From contig JASFXZ010000027.1 in the NCBI GenBank assembly GCA_032209605.1, positions 7,335,372 through 7,399,371 on the forward strand: DNA of 64,000 nucleotides. Direction: 5' to 3'. Shown here in pieces: positions 48,908 to 61,300 of the stretch. Under the pieces are notes generated by a model. That model had not been told where the DNA came from. It saw nothing but the letters and a program-made list of their open reading frames with translations, and did not search any database. The stretch is from Mactromeris polynyma (taxonomy: Eukaryota; Mollusca; Bivalvia; Venerida; Mactridae). Within the stretch, counting starts at the first letter, position 1. Each line of letters begins with the position of its first letter. Both the position numbers and the translations under genes were made by a program.

Positions 48908-49691
48908 TATATACTCAAACGCAAAAGAAAGTGTGCACTTTTGATTTTTTTATTATTTTAATTCTACAAGGTATAAAGTTGAAAAATTTGGAAAATACGA
49001 ATATGAAAATCAGTAAAATCACGGCTAGTTATTGCGATTTTGCAGGATTTCGACGTGGAACATGTATACACAAGTACAAGTGGCCAAACTTGTTTCTCTA
49101 CATTCTTTCACACATGTATTGTGCGAATATCACTGTAGATTTAGAAAATTTATAACAAAGAAAATGCCACGACTAATGGAACGACAGCGTATTGGCGCCT
49201 TAATGATGCTGGTCAGAGGTGACTCAGTCGCTTCAGTTTCATGGGCACTTAACTGCCATAGAAACGCTATAATCAAGTTGCGTGATATGTTTATGCAAAC
49301 AGGTACTGTCGCCGACCGTCCTCGATTCGGCAGGCCACGCGTGACTGGCGTCAGACTGGACCGTTACATTGAGTTGACGCACATGAGACGTCGGTACCAA
49401 ACCGCCTCTGCTACAGAGTTATTAGATGGAACGGCGGTCATACCAGATATTAATGCAACATTAACATCATTTTGCAACAAATTACAGTTAATCTACGCAA
49501 GAAAACATCCCTTCGGCTATTTGTGTATTTTTAATGTTGATCCCTACTGCATGTAGACGCGTCGTACGTTTTAACGAAATGTAAAACAATAAAACAAACA
49601 CATTGGTAAGAAGGGTAACACATGATAATATTCCATCATTGGATGTTCAGAAAATCAAAAGTGTACACTTTCTTTTGCGTTTGAGTATATA
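48908..49691 (+). mobile_element. Tc1-like element with 39-bp inverted ends, catalytic part deleted
   Basis: 48908-48946 (TATATACTCAAACGCAAAAG and on) and 49653-49691 are inverted copies with one mismatch in 39. They sit in TATATA sequence, consistent with the TA target of the Tc1/mariner superfamily. Full elements are usually 1.3-1.7 kb, and this one is 784 bases. It keeps the N-terminal transposase coding region (49164-49556) and lacks the DDE domain. The near-identical ends suggest it moved fairly recently, presumably by a transposase supplied from elsewhere. Confidence 0.9.
49164..49556 (+). pseudogene. truncated Tc1-like transposase (N-terminal DNA-binding domain only)
   Basis: Starting from the ATG at 49164, the product opens MPRLMERQRIGALMMLVRGD, followed by a helix-turn-helix region (SVASVSWALNCHRNAIIKLR), a TGTVADRPRFGRPRVTG hinge and LDRYIELTHMRRRYQTAS. 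This is the order of the paired-like DNA-binding domain of Tc1 transposases. About 130 residues are encoded against roughly 340 in a complete enzyme. After residue 75 the reading degenerates and ends at TAG without the catalytic D,D,E motifs. An upstream in-frame extension (from 49032) is unlike any transposase and was not included. It could bind element ends and act as a repressor, but that is speculation. Confidence 0.85.
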
Positions 49692-50102
49692 TATAGTATT
49701 ATATATATCAGGTTATTACATCGGCTATCACATATTTAAAATAAATTTATACTTATCGCCATTAACAACGCAACTATTTTACTTGGCCTTCATTTCTGTC
49801 CAAGTGTTAAACGCGTTAAAATGAGTAAATCATTCATCAAAAAGAAATCAAACTATAGCCCTAGTATTCATATTTCAACATTGATTATGTTTATAAAATT
49901 ATGTTGACGCGGACAATTTCTATTTACGTTTTTAATGGGGTGGAGTATATTTATAGTTAAAATACTGACATACGTGGTTTAAAACATATGACAAGAAGTT
50001 TACAAGAAATAACACATCTGTAAATCACAAGTATATTGTTTACTTTGTTAACCATGAGACACAGCTCTCCCCGTCCCGCGCATGCACATACTTTTTTGAA
50101 CT

Positions 50103-50498
50103 GGGCCCGGGATTATAACGGATACTTACACTCAGCACTCGAATCTCAAATCACAAAATTTACTCTTATGAGTCTGATAGTGACTCATATGGATTGTGAA
50201 CATGTAGGATAATGTTAACTGATAGCTGAGCATTCTTTGTGATCCATTTTCGTATAATGTGTAAAACGAGATCTAGCAGTAATTATTAAGTCTGAGTGTG
50301 GAATGTGGCACTCAAAGTCAATAATTACTCCCATATTTCATAATTACCATATAATCTCCAAGTAAATGGAACAAAAGGAATATGCAGCACTCATTTGACA
50401 TATGCATTTTCCTCACTCAAATGTTCACTATCAGAGGAATGAATGTAAATTTTGAGATTTGAGTGCTGAGCGTAAGTATCTGTTATAGTCCTGGACCC
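50103..50498. mobile_element. 396-bp MITE with ~50-bp inverted ends
   Basis: The left end GGGCCCGGGATTATAACGGA and on through TACTTACACTCAGCACTC matches the reverse of the right end (GGGTCCAGGACTATAACAGA and on through TACTTACGCTCAGCACTC) over about 50 bases with roughly five differences. The interior is non-coding. The superfamily is unknown, and the target duplication is not obvious. Confidence 0.8.
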
Positions 50499-51087
50499 TG
50501 TGTTGCACTGTAACGTAAGGAGTTGAAACCACGCCTCGTGTCCTCACCCTAGGTATCTGTGCGTCTCAAGTATACCTAAAAGTATACTTATTCTCTTTGT
50601 AGACAACTATATCGTTAAGATAGCTTGGACCAGGCGTGTTCTGGTAATAGTCTTTAATCACCTTAATTTTAGAGTAATGTAACATACATGTAGTATGATA
50701 ATCTGAGCTATAATCTTTAAAATAAATCTTGGTCCTGTCCTCATTTTTTTCAATTTTCTTAGTCATTGTTTCTCCACAAAATTTCCGGGTTAAGGATCAG
50801 TAACTAAAAGTTAACAAAACAAAAGAGTGATAAACAGTTAATCGTCCCAGCTTAAAGAGTTGATTTCCAATTAATACGTTTTAAGGCATTCAGTTGTCAA
50901 GACGCTTTCAGGCATATTAAAGAAATGTGTCCATTAATTTTAGTTTAAAATTAATGGTTTCACCTTAAGTTTAACACTTTCATCACTTTCAATTATTCTA
51001 CCTCAACACGTAAGTTTTCCTCCAGACGTTTTGCTTCCCGAAAAGGAGTAGTAATACACTCCCTGATCTGGGAGCAGGAAGGTAAAT

Positions 51088-51360
51088 CCCTTCATTTCCC
51101 GTTCCGAAAGTTTCTCCCACTGATGAACTTGCTAGAACTGTGTGGTAGAATATGCCGGACTGCCTGTTCTGGCATACCAGACTTCCAGAGGTATTTCCAG
51201 ATTTCCACAGTTTTCATGGTTGCTGAAATATAAGGACCCTTCACTGGCTTACGGTGCGGATAGAACAATCCGGCTCCAGGATTACTTTTAAGGTGGTTAC
51301 TCGGCCTCGTTACCACCTAAGCTGATACCCGAGAGCTAGATATTTCAAATCCCACCCGAA
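51088..51360 (-). other. unidentified repeat-like stretch with an open frame
   Basis: A minus-strand frame of 74 codons (51316-51092) includes TVEIWKYLWKSGMPEQAVRH and SSSKFISGRNF. Higher GC than the surroundings and a GGTGGTAACGAGGCC stretch suggest a dispersed element rather than a host gene. Not recognised. Confidence 0.25.
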
Positions 51361-51820
51361 GCCAGTAGTGGATTTTTTTTCATGAATACCTTTGTTGAAA
51401 AGTAAAGGATATGATGAAATAAAACGACCAAAGGATCTTTTTGTCAAATAGCAGCGTATGAATAGCAAATTCAGTTAAATCATGGAAATCTACCTCGCCC
51501 TTTGAGAGCTTAATAAATGGAGATAGTTCTTCATAAACCACCAACTTTGTTGCCATGGAAATGTGCTGTGTTGATACTACTGAAATTGACACTGAACTGA
51601 ATTTTATGTCACCGACTGATTGGACCCGGTTAACACTAGGGGCGGGAACCAGTTACCGACAAAATCAGGAACGCTATTCATACACGCTTTTTTCGGAACA
51701 ACATATTCACAGTACATGAACATCCGTGTGCACAGTTTTAAGCAGTCAAAACGAAGCGAACACAAGCGAAGCGATTATTGAACGTTGTTTTTTCCCAATT
51801 TCGATGTTTAAACATTTTTT

Positions 51821-51988
51821 TTCGGCGCAGCGTACTAACACAGTTTTGCTATTGGCATATCAATGTTGTGTAAACCAATCAAATCTTACGTTAACCACCA
51901 AGGCAAGTTCTCTTCAATCAAACAGCGTATGTAACCTTGACCGAAAACCATTTTGGATCTAGAGTGACCCGCAATCGTAACAAATCGG
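51821..51988 (-). repeat. family C, copy 2
   Basis: TTCGGCGCAGCGTACTAACA, GGCATATCAATGTTGTGTAA, AATCTTACGTTAACCACCAA, TGTAACCTTGACCG and GAGTGACCCGCAATCGTAAC are the reverse of copy 1. The CCTTATCGAAA part is deleted. Confidence 0.75.
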
Positions 51989-53049
51989 CATTTTTTGCGC
52001 AACAAAACTAAATCTTTTTTCTAGATATGTCTTGCTAATCTTGATGTACATATTCGATGTAGTTCTGATGCAGAGAGCCGTGAGAACAAAAATATCTCCT
52101 TGCTACATTAACTAATTTGCAGGCCACTTAAGAGTGTTAATATTAAGCTGTCTGATTTCTTCGATCGAGTCAAGTTCTCACTAATAATAAGCCGAAATCT
52201 ATAAATTTTGCGATTTTAAATTCCCATATACACACTGAAGCGAATAAAAGAAGTCCTTCCTTCATACCTATGTTCACCACATTGGAGTTCATCTGTGAAA
52301 GTTTGAAACAAATCCGCTCATTAATAACGGAGAATTACGACGTACAAGTCGGGTGACATACAGACATCCAGAACGGGGGATATTATATGACTTGGCAATG
52401 TGTTTGTCAGTAAAACAGTGGTTTCCAGCAATAAATTATAAATACATTAAATTTTGCAAGGATGTGCCGAATTTTACGAGATCTGCAATATTGCGCTAAA
52501 TATAAGAATTGCGTGTTATCTGATAAAATATTCAAATCTCTCTTGTTTAAAATATATCAAAACCACATTTTCTTCATCTTTCTCGACTAGTTTGTTTTTG
52601 TTCAATGAAGAATTATAAATAATGTATAAGATTTTAACTCCTTTTTTTTTATTGTGATAATAACAAATGCAGATCCAGCTTAATTCGTTTAATGCGTGCA
52701 GAATGTAATAAAACATTTTCTGAGTTCAGCTTTACTGAGATTGTCAGTCTGACATCCTGAATAATTGCTATTAAGAACAAAAACAAGTGACACGTTATGT
52801 TTCACTCATATACTGCTCGTAATCGTACCAAATGATAGAACTGGATTCACCTCCATATGATGTGACCTTATTCACAATCATTTTAAGACTGAAACTCGAA
52901 AAACGTAGGAGCAAGAAAACATTCAACATTTTAAATCTAAGTTTCAGAAGTCTGGGTTTCAGTCTTATAATGTTTATGAACATGGCACTTGGTCATAAAA
53001 CCATATCCAATGTGTGACTCCAATCTTCATACATTATTTATGTTTATGT

Positions 53050-53175
53050 CGTGTGTCACTTTTGCTGTTATATCTTTAGTTTATTTATGTTTCCATGTCT
53101 CTGTGATTTCGAGGTGGCTGTGCACTTTGTTTGTGGCATACAGAATCGACTTCTTCATTTGTTTCTGTAGTGTTA
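53050..53175 (-). repeat. dispersed repeat family A, partial copy
   Basis: GTGTCACTTTTGCTGTTATA, TTTCCATGTCTCTGTGATTT, GTGGCTGTGCACTTTGTTTG and CGACTTCTTCATTTG are the reverse of the family-A 5' half. Confidence 0.6.
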
Positions 53176-54449
53176 TACATTCTAGGACTTGGCAAATCCA
53201 CCAAGCTGTGCTAGGTGATGGCAATGATTTGAAATTATTGATTGAGAAATTGAAAATATATCATGTTATCAATAAAACAGTGAATCTACGTATAATGTAC
53301 GGATATTCAACCAATTAGTGCTAGTCTTGTTCGATACCGTGACTTACAATATCCACTTAATTTCAGACTAATGAATAGGGAAAATAACACCTTTTAATTC
53401 TAGTTCGTTTAAGTCCAAATTGTTCATTATTGATAAAGTTGTAATGAATATATATCTGGATTTCATCATACATGTATATATTGTACTGAACAAAAAGTAT
53501 TAATCATCAGAAACATATCATCTCAATAACCGACATTAACATATACTTCAGTATAGAATGGAAACAATATAACAAGCATACGCAAAACATGTTGTGTTTG
53601 AGCAGTTTAAAGTAACATAAAATCCGCATGTCCCGAACTCCGGTTATACACATAAATAACGAATGTTTGTGTATGCTGACACTCGCATGCACAGCGTTCA
53701 ACTCTCCAAGAAACACTTAAAGAATACAGAGTCACGCAAACAGAACGGAACTAAAAACAACATGAGACATAAAACCAAATACCAACACTCCGTCAAACCT
53801 GTCTGCAGATTTTAGAGAAATACATGTAGCCTTATTGCACACGAACCAGAATATCATACGAGTGTAGTGACATGGTCAATCTTTATCCATTTATACAAAA
53901 CTGAGATGTAAAAATGTTCTTCTCAACATTGCTTATGCTCAACTATGATGGACTCCAGAATGCATAGATCTGTGCATAGTTTACATCTACATGTATATAA
54001 ATGTTGCAAACTTCGGTAGCACCACAATATCATACATAAACACCCAACGAAAATTTTAACATTCAGGCAAATTATCCAATTGTTCATACTGGGGCGGATT
54101 TATAGCCAACTTTCGTGTAACGGCGTACCGCCCGACTTCCTATAAATTAAGACAGGAAACACATTTTCAATCCGCAATAAATCAAAATCAGTTAAAGGTA
54201 TCGTTCGTGTGCGAACAAACAAATCATTTCAAAGATTGTTCTAAGGAGAGTGTTATTAACATCCGGCACACATTTATTTATTTTACAGTGGCGTTTTGTG
54301 TCTCCAGCTCTCAAGCTTTTACAATTATGTATTCTCCACAGAAATACTTAAAGTCATTACCATTCGACTGTAATGTCCTAGCGCGAACAGAGTTGGTGGT
54401 GAAGGTATCTGCGAACATTCAATAGCGATCTGATTTTAAAAGATGAATA

Positions 54450-54680
54450 TCGAAGCCGATCAGAGTATGCCACGTACAAAGTGCCCAGGCATCCTGAAAG
54501 CAGAAGGAGGAAATATGTGTTTGCAAGTAAACGATTCAAAGGCAAAAAAACACATGACACAAACAAACAATAGGTGGAAATAGGAGTATCGCATTGGAAC
54601 ACACCATTGGGGATTGTGAAACTGGTTTAAGGGTACCCCAAACCTCACACTTACCTTGCAATCACCCAAAAGACAAGAAA
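54450..54680 (+). repeat. dispersed repeat family A, copy
   Basis: CGAAGCCGATCAGAGTATGC, CACGTACAAAGTGCCCAGGC, AGGTGGAAATAGGAGTATCG, GGTTTAAGGGTACCCC and TTGCAATCACCCAAAAGAC give the most complete copy of the family. Confidence 0.7.
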
Positions 54681-55417
54681 CCTATCGAACATTAAAAAAA
54701 CTTACGTATAACAAAAATGTAAACGTACTATCAAATCGACATAATAAAATGTTACGTGAATATGAAAGTTTAAATTATTACTTGCAATATAATGAACATT
54801 AATGTTGTCTTGTCTGAGTAATGCAAGGATAATTTATATGACGTAATTAAACAAAACTGATTGATTAAAATTAATAATTGAAATTAATGCTCAATGGTAG
54901 AGAATGCTGATAAAGAAAGTAATACTGATTCTGCTTGGTACCGTCTATGGCAAGTCATACAATTATATTGTGAATACAGTATAACCTCTCCAGCGTCACC
55001 CTCCATTGAACATTAACCTGACTTGAGCAACAAATGTCAAAATTTGCGCCCACAAAGGGTGCTGCTTTGGCTGGAGAGTGGGCGCTGTATTTCCAAACTA
55101 GAGAGAAAACCCAATTACACGCTGCTCCAGTGCCCATTGTATGATGTATTGCGTCATTGATAACATTCGTGCATTGCTTGGTCATGGGTATAATAGGCGA
55201 TCATGAATTTCAGAATCCATCAAAAACGCTCAAGCATCAGATGGTCGAGATAAATGTGAAGTTCACAACAGTTATGTACAAGCAGTAGCAGCGGTACTAC
55301 TGCTGCATGCCACTGAAAGCTGGACCCCAATTATTGTAGTCACCTCATCCAATGTTCCACTACAGTAGCTATCAAGTATTACACATGGAGAACATTTTAT
55401 TTTATATCAAAACTGAA

Positions 55418-55545
55418 TGACGAAGCCGAGCAGATAATGCAGCGTACAAAGTCAATCTACAAGCACTAGTAGGCATGAAAATATATGCATACAAGTAAAC
55501 AAATACAAAGCAAAATGGTAGAACGTACATGATACAAACATAAAT
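55418..55545 (+). repeat. dispersed repeat family A, partial copy
   Basis: GACGAAGCCGAGCAGATAAT, GCGTACAAAGTC, GCATGAAAATATATGCATAC and CATGATACAAACATAAATC match the 5' half of the family. Confidence 0.65.
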
Positions 55546-56222
55546 CAACACAATACATTTCTGCCAGAATACGATAGGCATGTTATGCTTATTTGATGAA
55601 TCACTTTCAGCCAATGCCTCATCCGCTACGCTAGCGCACTCCATGGAAAACATTTGACATTTTACCGACTTACTGTACTCAAACTTTTTATTTTGTCGCA
55701 TTTTCGAAGTAGATTGCTTTTTTGTATGCAGACAATGGTTTGCGTGTGAATGTCTTACAAACCGATCATTTTGCCAAAAAATCATTTCCCAAAGTACATA
55801 AAGTCATGCAATCTGAACAGAAATAACCACATTACAAGGAAATGAGGCTGTATAACCGTCTGTGAAACTTGTCACACAATATTAAGTGTCATTAACTGCA
55901 CCATATTCTGAAGTCTCAACCCAAACTACTGCTCCACTTCTCAACAATGTGTTTAATATGTTTGAAAGTGAGAAGAAACGCACTGGGAATGTCAAAATTA
56001 CCAAACAAAAGGGCCTTATTAGCTGTCAGTGATCAGTTTTGCTAAAATTACTTCTATTTGGTAATGATATTTTAACCGAATCTCAGGATAAAAATTATTT
56101 CAAGATGTACAAAAAGTTATTAAAAAATAGTAGGAGGTATAAATAGATACAAATGTGTCACTGCTGTAAATTTTACTTGCGTAAACGAGGCTGGCGGCAA
56201 TCGAATATTATATATATATATA

Positions 56223-56704
56223 TATATCTGTTTCCTTCATGAAATTTGTTTTCCCCTTATATATGTAGATGTAAAATTACTCACGCACAATCGCACGTTC
56301 GCGTAAATTATTGGGTATTCTTGACATACTAAAAAATTCTACAATGTAAATAATGTTAATTTGTTTACAAGCGTTTTCGTTCACTTGACAACAATGTCAT
56401 TAAGACAAGTACAACAGATTGACCGAATACCACACGGGAAATGTTGAAAAATTCATGCACGTGCAAATCGAGTTTCACGTTGTTGACGATTAACAGTGCA
56501 AACATAATCGCTAAAATTCATGAATCCTGATAACACAGGTCGAGACTAATATTACCTATTATCTATTTTCTTACACAATGATTTCTTTAACGCAACAAAC
56601 ACTATGTGTACAAATCAAATTTTGTGTTCAGTGTATATATCTGTTTCTTTCACGAAGTTTGTTTTCTCCTTATACATATAGATGTAAAATTACTCACGCA
56701 CAAT
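56223..56704. repeat. 70-bp direct repeats 412 bp apart
   Basis: 56223-56291 and 56635-56704 share ATATATCTGTTTC, TTCATGAAATTTGTTTT (or TTCACGAAGTTTGTTTT), and TAGATGTAAAATTACTCACG then CACAAT, with about seven differences. A (TA)n run borders the first copy. They could be relic terminal repeats or a simple duplication; the interval has no coding signal. Confidence 0.6.
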
Positions 56705-56852
56705 GAAATCATTACTTTTTAGCCAATTTAAGTACAGGGCCCTTATAATGTTGTTAAAAGCTTTAGTCCAGCCCTTTTGTTTTGTATTTATCAGTTGTAA
56801 TTGGTCTGTCTTTGCAAATATGATGAGTTTGTGTGTATATACAATATAACAT

Positions 56853-57511
56853 ATGCTTACACTAAACAATATATTAAAAAGATCGCTAGGGCACGAAATC
56901 GAAATTAGTGGAAATCAAAGAGAAATATCTTATTGTTGGTACGGGATGCATCAAAGGAATTCACGAACAGATGTACTAGAACGACTGGACAGAAATAATT
57001 GCTTTCATATTACATGTTCATTTTATTACATTCTAGATCGGTTCAGCGCTACGTACTTATTGAACAATGGCTTGTGTTTGATACTCGAACAATCAGGACA
57101 CCATTTTCTGTGTCTGACAATGATGTTCCGTTCTGAATTCTATTCCAAGAAACATCAATAACACTTTAAGATTCATACATCACAGTTAACATGGGACCGT
57201 GGTAAAACTTATTTTTCAGTTTCAATTGAATCAGGATCCGTTAAAGCTTTAGACATTGTACTTCGCCATGGTGACAGTTATTGCTGTTTAAAGGTAATCA
57301 GAAAAGACAGAAACCATTTTATTGGCATGCGATCAACGCATAGATATACAGGGGTAGTTACATTGTGCGTGTGTGTCTGACGATAACACGCGTGACGTTG
57401 GTGTCTCCCCGGCCGTTACATTTAGAGAAGCTGCCACTTTTGTTGATGGCAAGCACAACCCAGTGTTAGTTTCTGACAATGGAACACAGCCTCTGTCAAC
57501 TGATTGACGTC
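56853..57511 (+). pseudogene. unidentified broken reading frame (one stop, one frameshift)
   Basis: One frame is open from the ATG at 56853 to the TAA at 57159-57161 and then again to 57380. After a frame change near 57370 another frame reads SDDNTRDVGVSPAVTFREAA and VLVSDNGTQPLSTD. The middle part (TYFSVSIESGSVKALDIVLR then HGDSYCCLKVIRKDRNHF) is protein-like in composition. Its ending vaguely recalls the GDGNCLFRA site of OTU-type proteases found in transposon-derived proteins, but the catalytic Cys is absent. The family is not established. Confidence 0.25.
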
Positions 57512-57539
57512 TATAACTGAAAAGCTGTTGAAAATGGGT

Positions 57540-59640
57540 TAAAATCGAAATAATAAACTGGAAACAAATTCATACATTGTTTATTTTCATTTCTCAGTTC
57601 ATGTAAAACATGACAACATGAGTACACAATATACAAAATACTAAAACAATGATTCAGAGGCAGCTACAATAAGAAAATGAATGCATCATGCACAAGAGAT
57701 ACAATTGTAGAATGCATGATAAACAAATATTCCGGGAGAAGGTATTTTTATTCTAATTTTGTTCAAAATATGTATATATTCAAGAAAAATATGTTGTTTT
57801 CGGATGTTTTAAGTCTGGCATTTATTTAAATTTACTAATAATTTTCATTAAGAGCACACAAAGTTTCCTAGTTTTTATTATGTTGTTAAAGTCTTGGTCC
57901 AATAGTAGTTGCAATTTTTATATGTTAGGTACAAACTTCGTAGGTTTTTATGTCCCCCCCCCCTCCTTCCTCGTTTGTTTTGTATAATTCTTAACCTACG
58001 GTTCTGCGTCGTGACACCCATGACAATTTTGTGAATGCTGCCTTTCCTTTGCTGCTCTTTCTTGTCGTTTTTCTGATGTTTGTGCTACACCAATTTGCTG
58101 TTTGTGCCTCGTCAGAATGACATTTATGGAGTTTTTGCATATTATCTGCCAATAATGTTTCCATTTATTGGCGCGTTGGTCATGGGTGAACTAGTGCTGT
58201 CACATATAACGTTCCTTCGTGGTCCTATTGTCTAGACATTCAGTATCTATTTATGATTTAATTTCAGTGACTCGGGATAAATTCAGTTTCATGATCCAAT
58301 ATCCTGGCACCAATGTCATTATTGCGTCAGTTAAAAATATATCATGGCATCTCACCTCGCGGTTGTAGTGTCCAATTGGTAGGTCATCTTGAATTAGCTC
58401 AATGGGGTTTTATTGACGTGTCTATGAGTTAATTTAATTATTAAATTCAGATACCGAAAACTACAACATTGATGTCAATTAGTTTTGACATCCAATAAGT
58501 ACGAATTACAATAGATTTAAAACAATAATCATATATGTCCAAAGTGATATGTTTAGTCTTACAATACATTTTGCTGTTTGTATGATTCTGAAAATTTCAT
58601 TTACAATATTTGTTCTGATAAAACCATTTAATAATACGTTTGGCTCCCATCCTTACATATGAGCACAAACGGTTAACTTCCTTGTTTCAAATAATGTAGT
58701 CTATGTTGAAAGGGAAACACATTTTGAAAACTTCTCTAACACGTGTTATGGGAACATTGTCACATTTATCGTCATTTAACGACAATTTCAAATAATACAA
58801 AGTACGGTAATGATCTAGATTTTCATAGGTTTGCGACGTCATATCACTTATTTGTTCGGTTAAATCATTTTAAATAATCTATTGTTTCAGTTCTTTCAAT
58901 AATTGTAACTGAATGCCCCAGTCTTAGTCTGACTTGCTTGCACTTACCATGCCATCCGAATTACAATTTTTAGAGTTCCTTAGAATTTTCAATGAGCGTT
59001 TTGAATACTTCTTCTGTAAGCACAGTGTCATACTTTTAAGTGGTACTTTAGAGATGATTGGCACTTCTTGTAATTCATCGAAACGTCTTGCAGATATCAT
59101 CTGCATATTGGACTTTATTTCAGTGCGGATTTGTAATTGTTTCGGACACGTTTAACCTAACCATGGAAACGTTGGGCATTTCAATCACTCGCTTGTCACG
59201 TTTCATGCATCTCAGAATAATTCCACACATTTTAGGTTTATGAAGCATAACCAATTGTCAGTTCCAACAGTTCTGTAGGTACGTCCGTCATAAAATAGTA
59301 TTCAATATAAAATTTAAAAATAATGTAGTTTTATTCTGGTATTGATATCCAAGGAGATTTTCTTAATGTTAACAACTTCTCGGACATTAAGGACAAGAGA
59401 CTTGACTTTAAGGCAGTCCCCTAAAATCAGAAACGGAAGGATGACGTCTGATGTTTGTACATGTGTGAATTAAGTCCACCTTGTCACGGCATCTCTTCAT
59501 TTGCTTTAGCTTCTGATAAGTCACCGAGTACTTTTATTTAAATAGCTTCAAGTGTGTATTGTTTTATATCTCTATGTTTTACATACACAATTCTGTGTTC
59601 GCCATTACATGTGTACGGGAGTCGTCCTGCAGAGATCTTC
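57540..59640. other. AT-rich DNA without firm genes
   Basis: A possible minus-strand exon at 59100-58945 ends in a good donor (ATG then GTAAGT) and encodes RRFDELQEVPIISKVPLKSM, but no neighbouring exon was found. A C-run lies at 57955-57963. Otherwise nothing recognised. Confidence 0.3.
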
Positions 59641-59649
59641 TTGTATGCG

Positions 59650-59915
59650 CTGTTCGTTTTTTGGGCGACGGTAGGATAAGTGTCCGGTTGGGTGCACCCC
59701 TAAACACGTTTTGAAACCATAGAGTATGTGCCACTGACCGTTCGAAGGCTGTTCACGTATCTTCGCCTCTCATTTATCTTTGTATCTTGTGTCCTTGTTG
59801 CTTTTACATTGTTAACGTGTATGTATGTACATCATTCATGCCTCCTATGATGCTTTCGGAGTGGCTGTACACGTTGTATGTACAAGTTCCTGCTCGACTT
59901 CTTCATTTATATCCA
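59650..59915 (-). repeat. dispersed repeat family A, copy
   Basis: TTTTTTGGGCGACGGTAGGA, GGTTGGGTGCACCCCTAAAC, TTCGGAGTGGCTGTACACGT and CTGCTCGACTTCTTCATTTA are the reverse of the family, with the central part shortened. Confidence 0.65.
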
Positions 59916-60302
59916 CTTACAGTTCATGTACCAGAACCAGATTATAGCCTGAACTATATTAACAAAAATTTTTTTTAATATATTGTCTTTGCGTTCTTTC
60001 TCGATTCCGTTCGAATTTTGACATTAAGTTTGTAAGGAAGTATTTGATTATGTTGCGTGTAGCATTTGACACATAAATGATAGCTTTGTTGTCGTGAAGT
60101 ACCATATTCGGAACGACTTTATTTGAATTTCGTATCAGTTGAACAATTTGCCGTCATCCTGGCTCACATTCTTTGAGCTATAATGATTAAATGTAGTACA
60201 GCGGTGTCAGCATTGATAGAATATTTATTTATTCAATTTGCTACTAGCGAAGCGCATTGACATTATCTTCAAATGCAAGAGTTAAACATTAATAAAAATG
60301 AA

Positions 60303-60360
60303 TAATGTGTCTAGTCACTTTGCATGTGGCATTTCCTTTTCGACTACTTTTTCATTTTTG
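60303..60360 (-). repeat. dispersed repeat family A, end fragment
   Basis: CACTTTGCATGTGGCATTTC then CTTTTCGACTACTTTTTCAT is the reverse of the family-A start. Confidence 0.5.
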
Positions 60361-60887
60361 AAATGTTTTCACAAGAAATAGAGTCTATATATCTTTGAAA
60401 TCTTTTCACAGGAAATATAGCATAGACTTTTCTGCTATGTTCATCGAAATATTTCTTCATAAAGAATTACAATGAATCTGCCATTGATAAAAAACGGAAG
60501 CCCATTCTGGCACATAATTATGTTGTCAACAATAGTATTGGCATTAAAAAGCAGTTTTGCATACTTACATGTTTTATATTATACTTGTCTTTTTGTAGTC
60601 TACTTCCCCATCCTAGAGCCAAGCATTTTGTCTAAATCCCGTCCCGACAGTTGGAGATGTCTAATTCCCCACTTCCGGGATCTATTAAAAATCCGATCCA
60701 AGTATATTGCCCGGGACCCTGAATCATTCATTGTCAAATTCCCACTTCTGTCTAAAGTCTAGTGTATCCCCGCCGCTCCTCCCTGTGGCAAAACTTTGAT
60801 AAGTGCATAATACTATTTAATTTCAGTAAATACAATGTTTTAGTACATGTACCATGACAAACTAAGAAAACAGAGAGAATACGTAAC

Positions 60888-61300
60888 TACAGGGAACGCC
60901 ACATACACAAGACAATACCTCCCCACGCAGACCTCCGGAAAAACAACAATCCACAAAAAATAAGGCACTAAAGGAGGCCGAACGGTACACATATTAAGGA
61001 ACGGATGCACAAGGAATGGCCCGGCAGACCATAAGGAATAACTAGGAGAATCAAAATGGACAGTGAAGGGAGGGTGAGGGGGGAATTAATGGATGGAAAA
61101 TATCACAGGACAAGTCAAGACAACTGGCCGCAATAGGCCAAAAATGGACAGGAAATAATCTGAACACTGTATAAAGTGACAGAATTGCACAGGGGAAAGG
61201 GAAATATAAAACACATTCATAACACAAACAGAAACAACAATCATAAAGCGAATTACAGCCTTGGAACTGTCAGCAAAAAATACTGGGAAAGACTTAAAAT
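60888..61300 (+). repeat. dispersed repeat family B, copy 5 (longest)
   Basis: ACAGGGAACGCCACATACAC, AAGACAATACCTCCCC, CAGACCTCCGGAAAAACAAC, AAATAAGGCACTAAAGGAGG, CACAAGGAATGGCCC and TACAGCCTTGGAACTGTCAG give the longest span of the family. Its last part also resembles DDX1 intron text near 8040-8105 (ACCTTGAAACTGTCAG). Confidence 0.7.

Noticed and set aside
49032..49163. Upstream extension of the Tc1-like transposase frame
   Set aside because: The family starts at the MPRL-type Met (49164). The earlier 44 codons resemble nothing and are 5' untranslated DNA of the element.
58945..59100. Minus-strand candidate exon ending in a strong GTAAGT donor
   Set aside because: No partner exon, start or recognisable domain was found. 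A single donor match is expected by chance in 64 kb.
60472..60762. 96-codon frame MNLPLIKNGSPFWH...
   Set aside because: No domain. The second half is GC-shifted and looks like repeat sequence rather than a gene.
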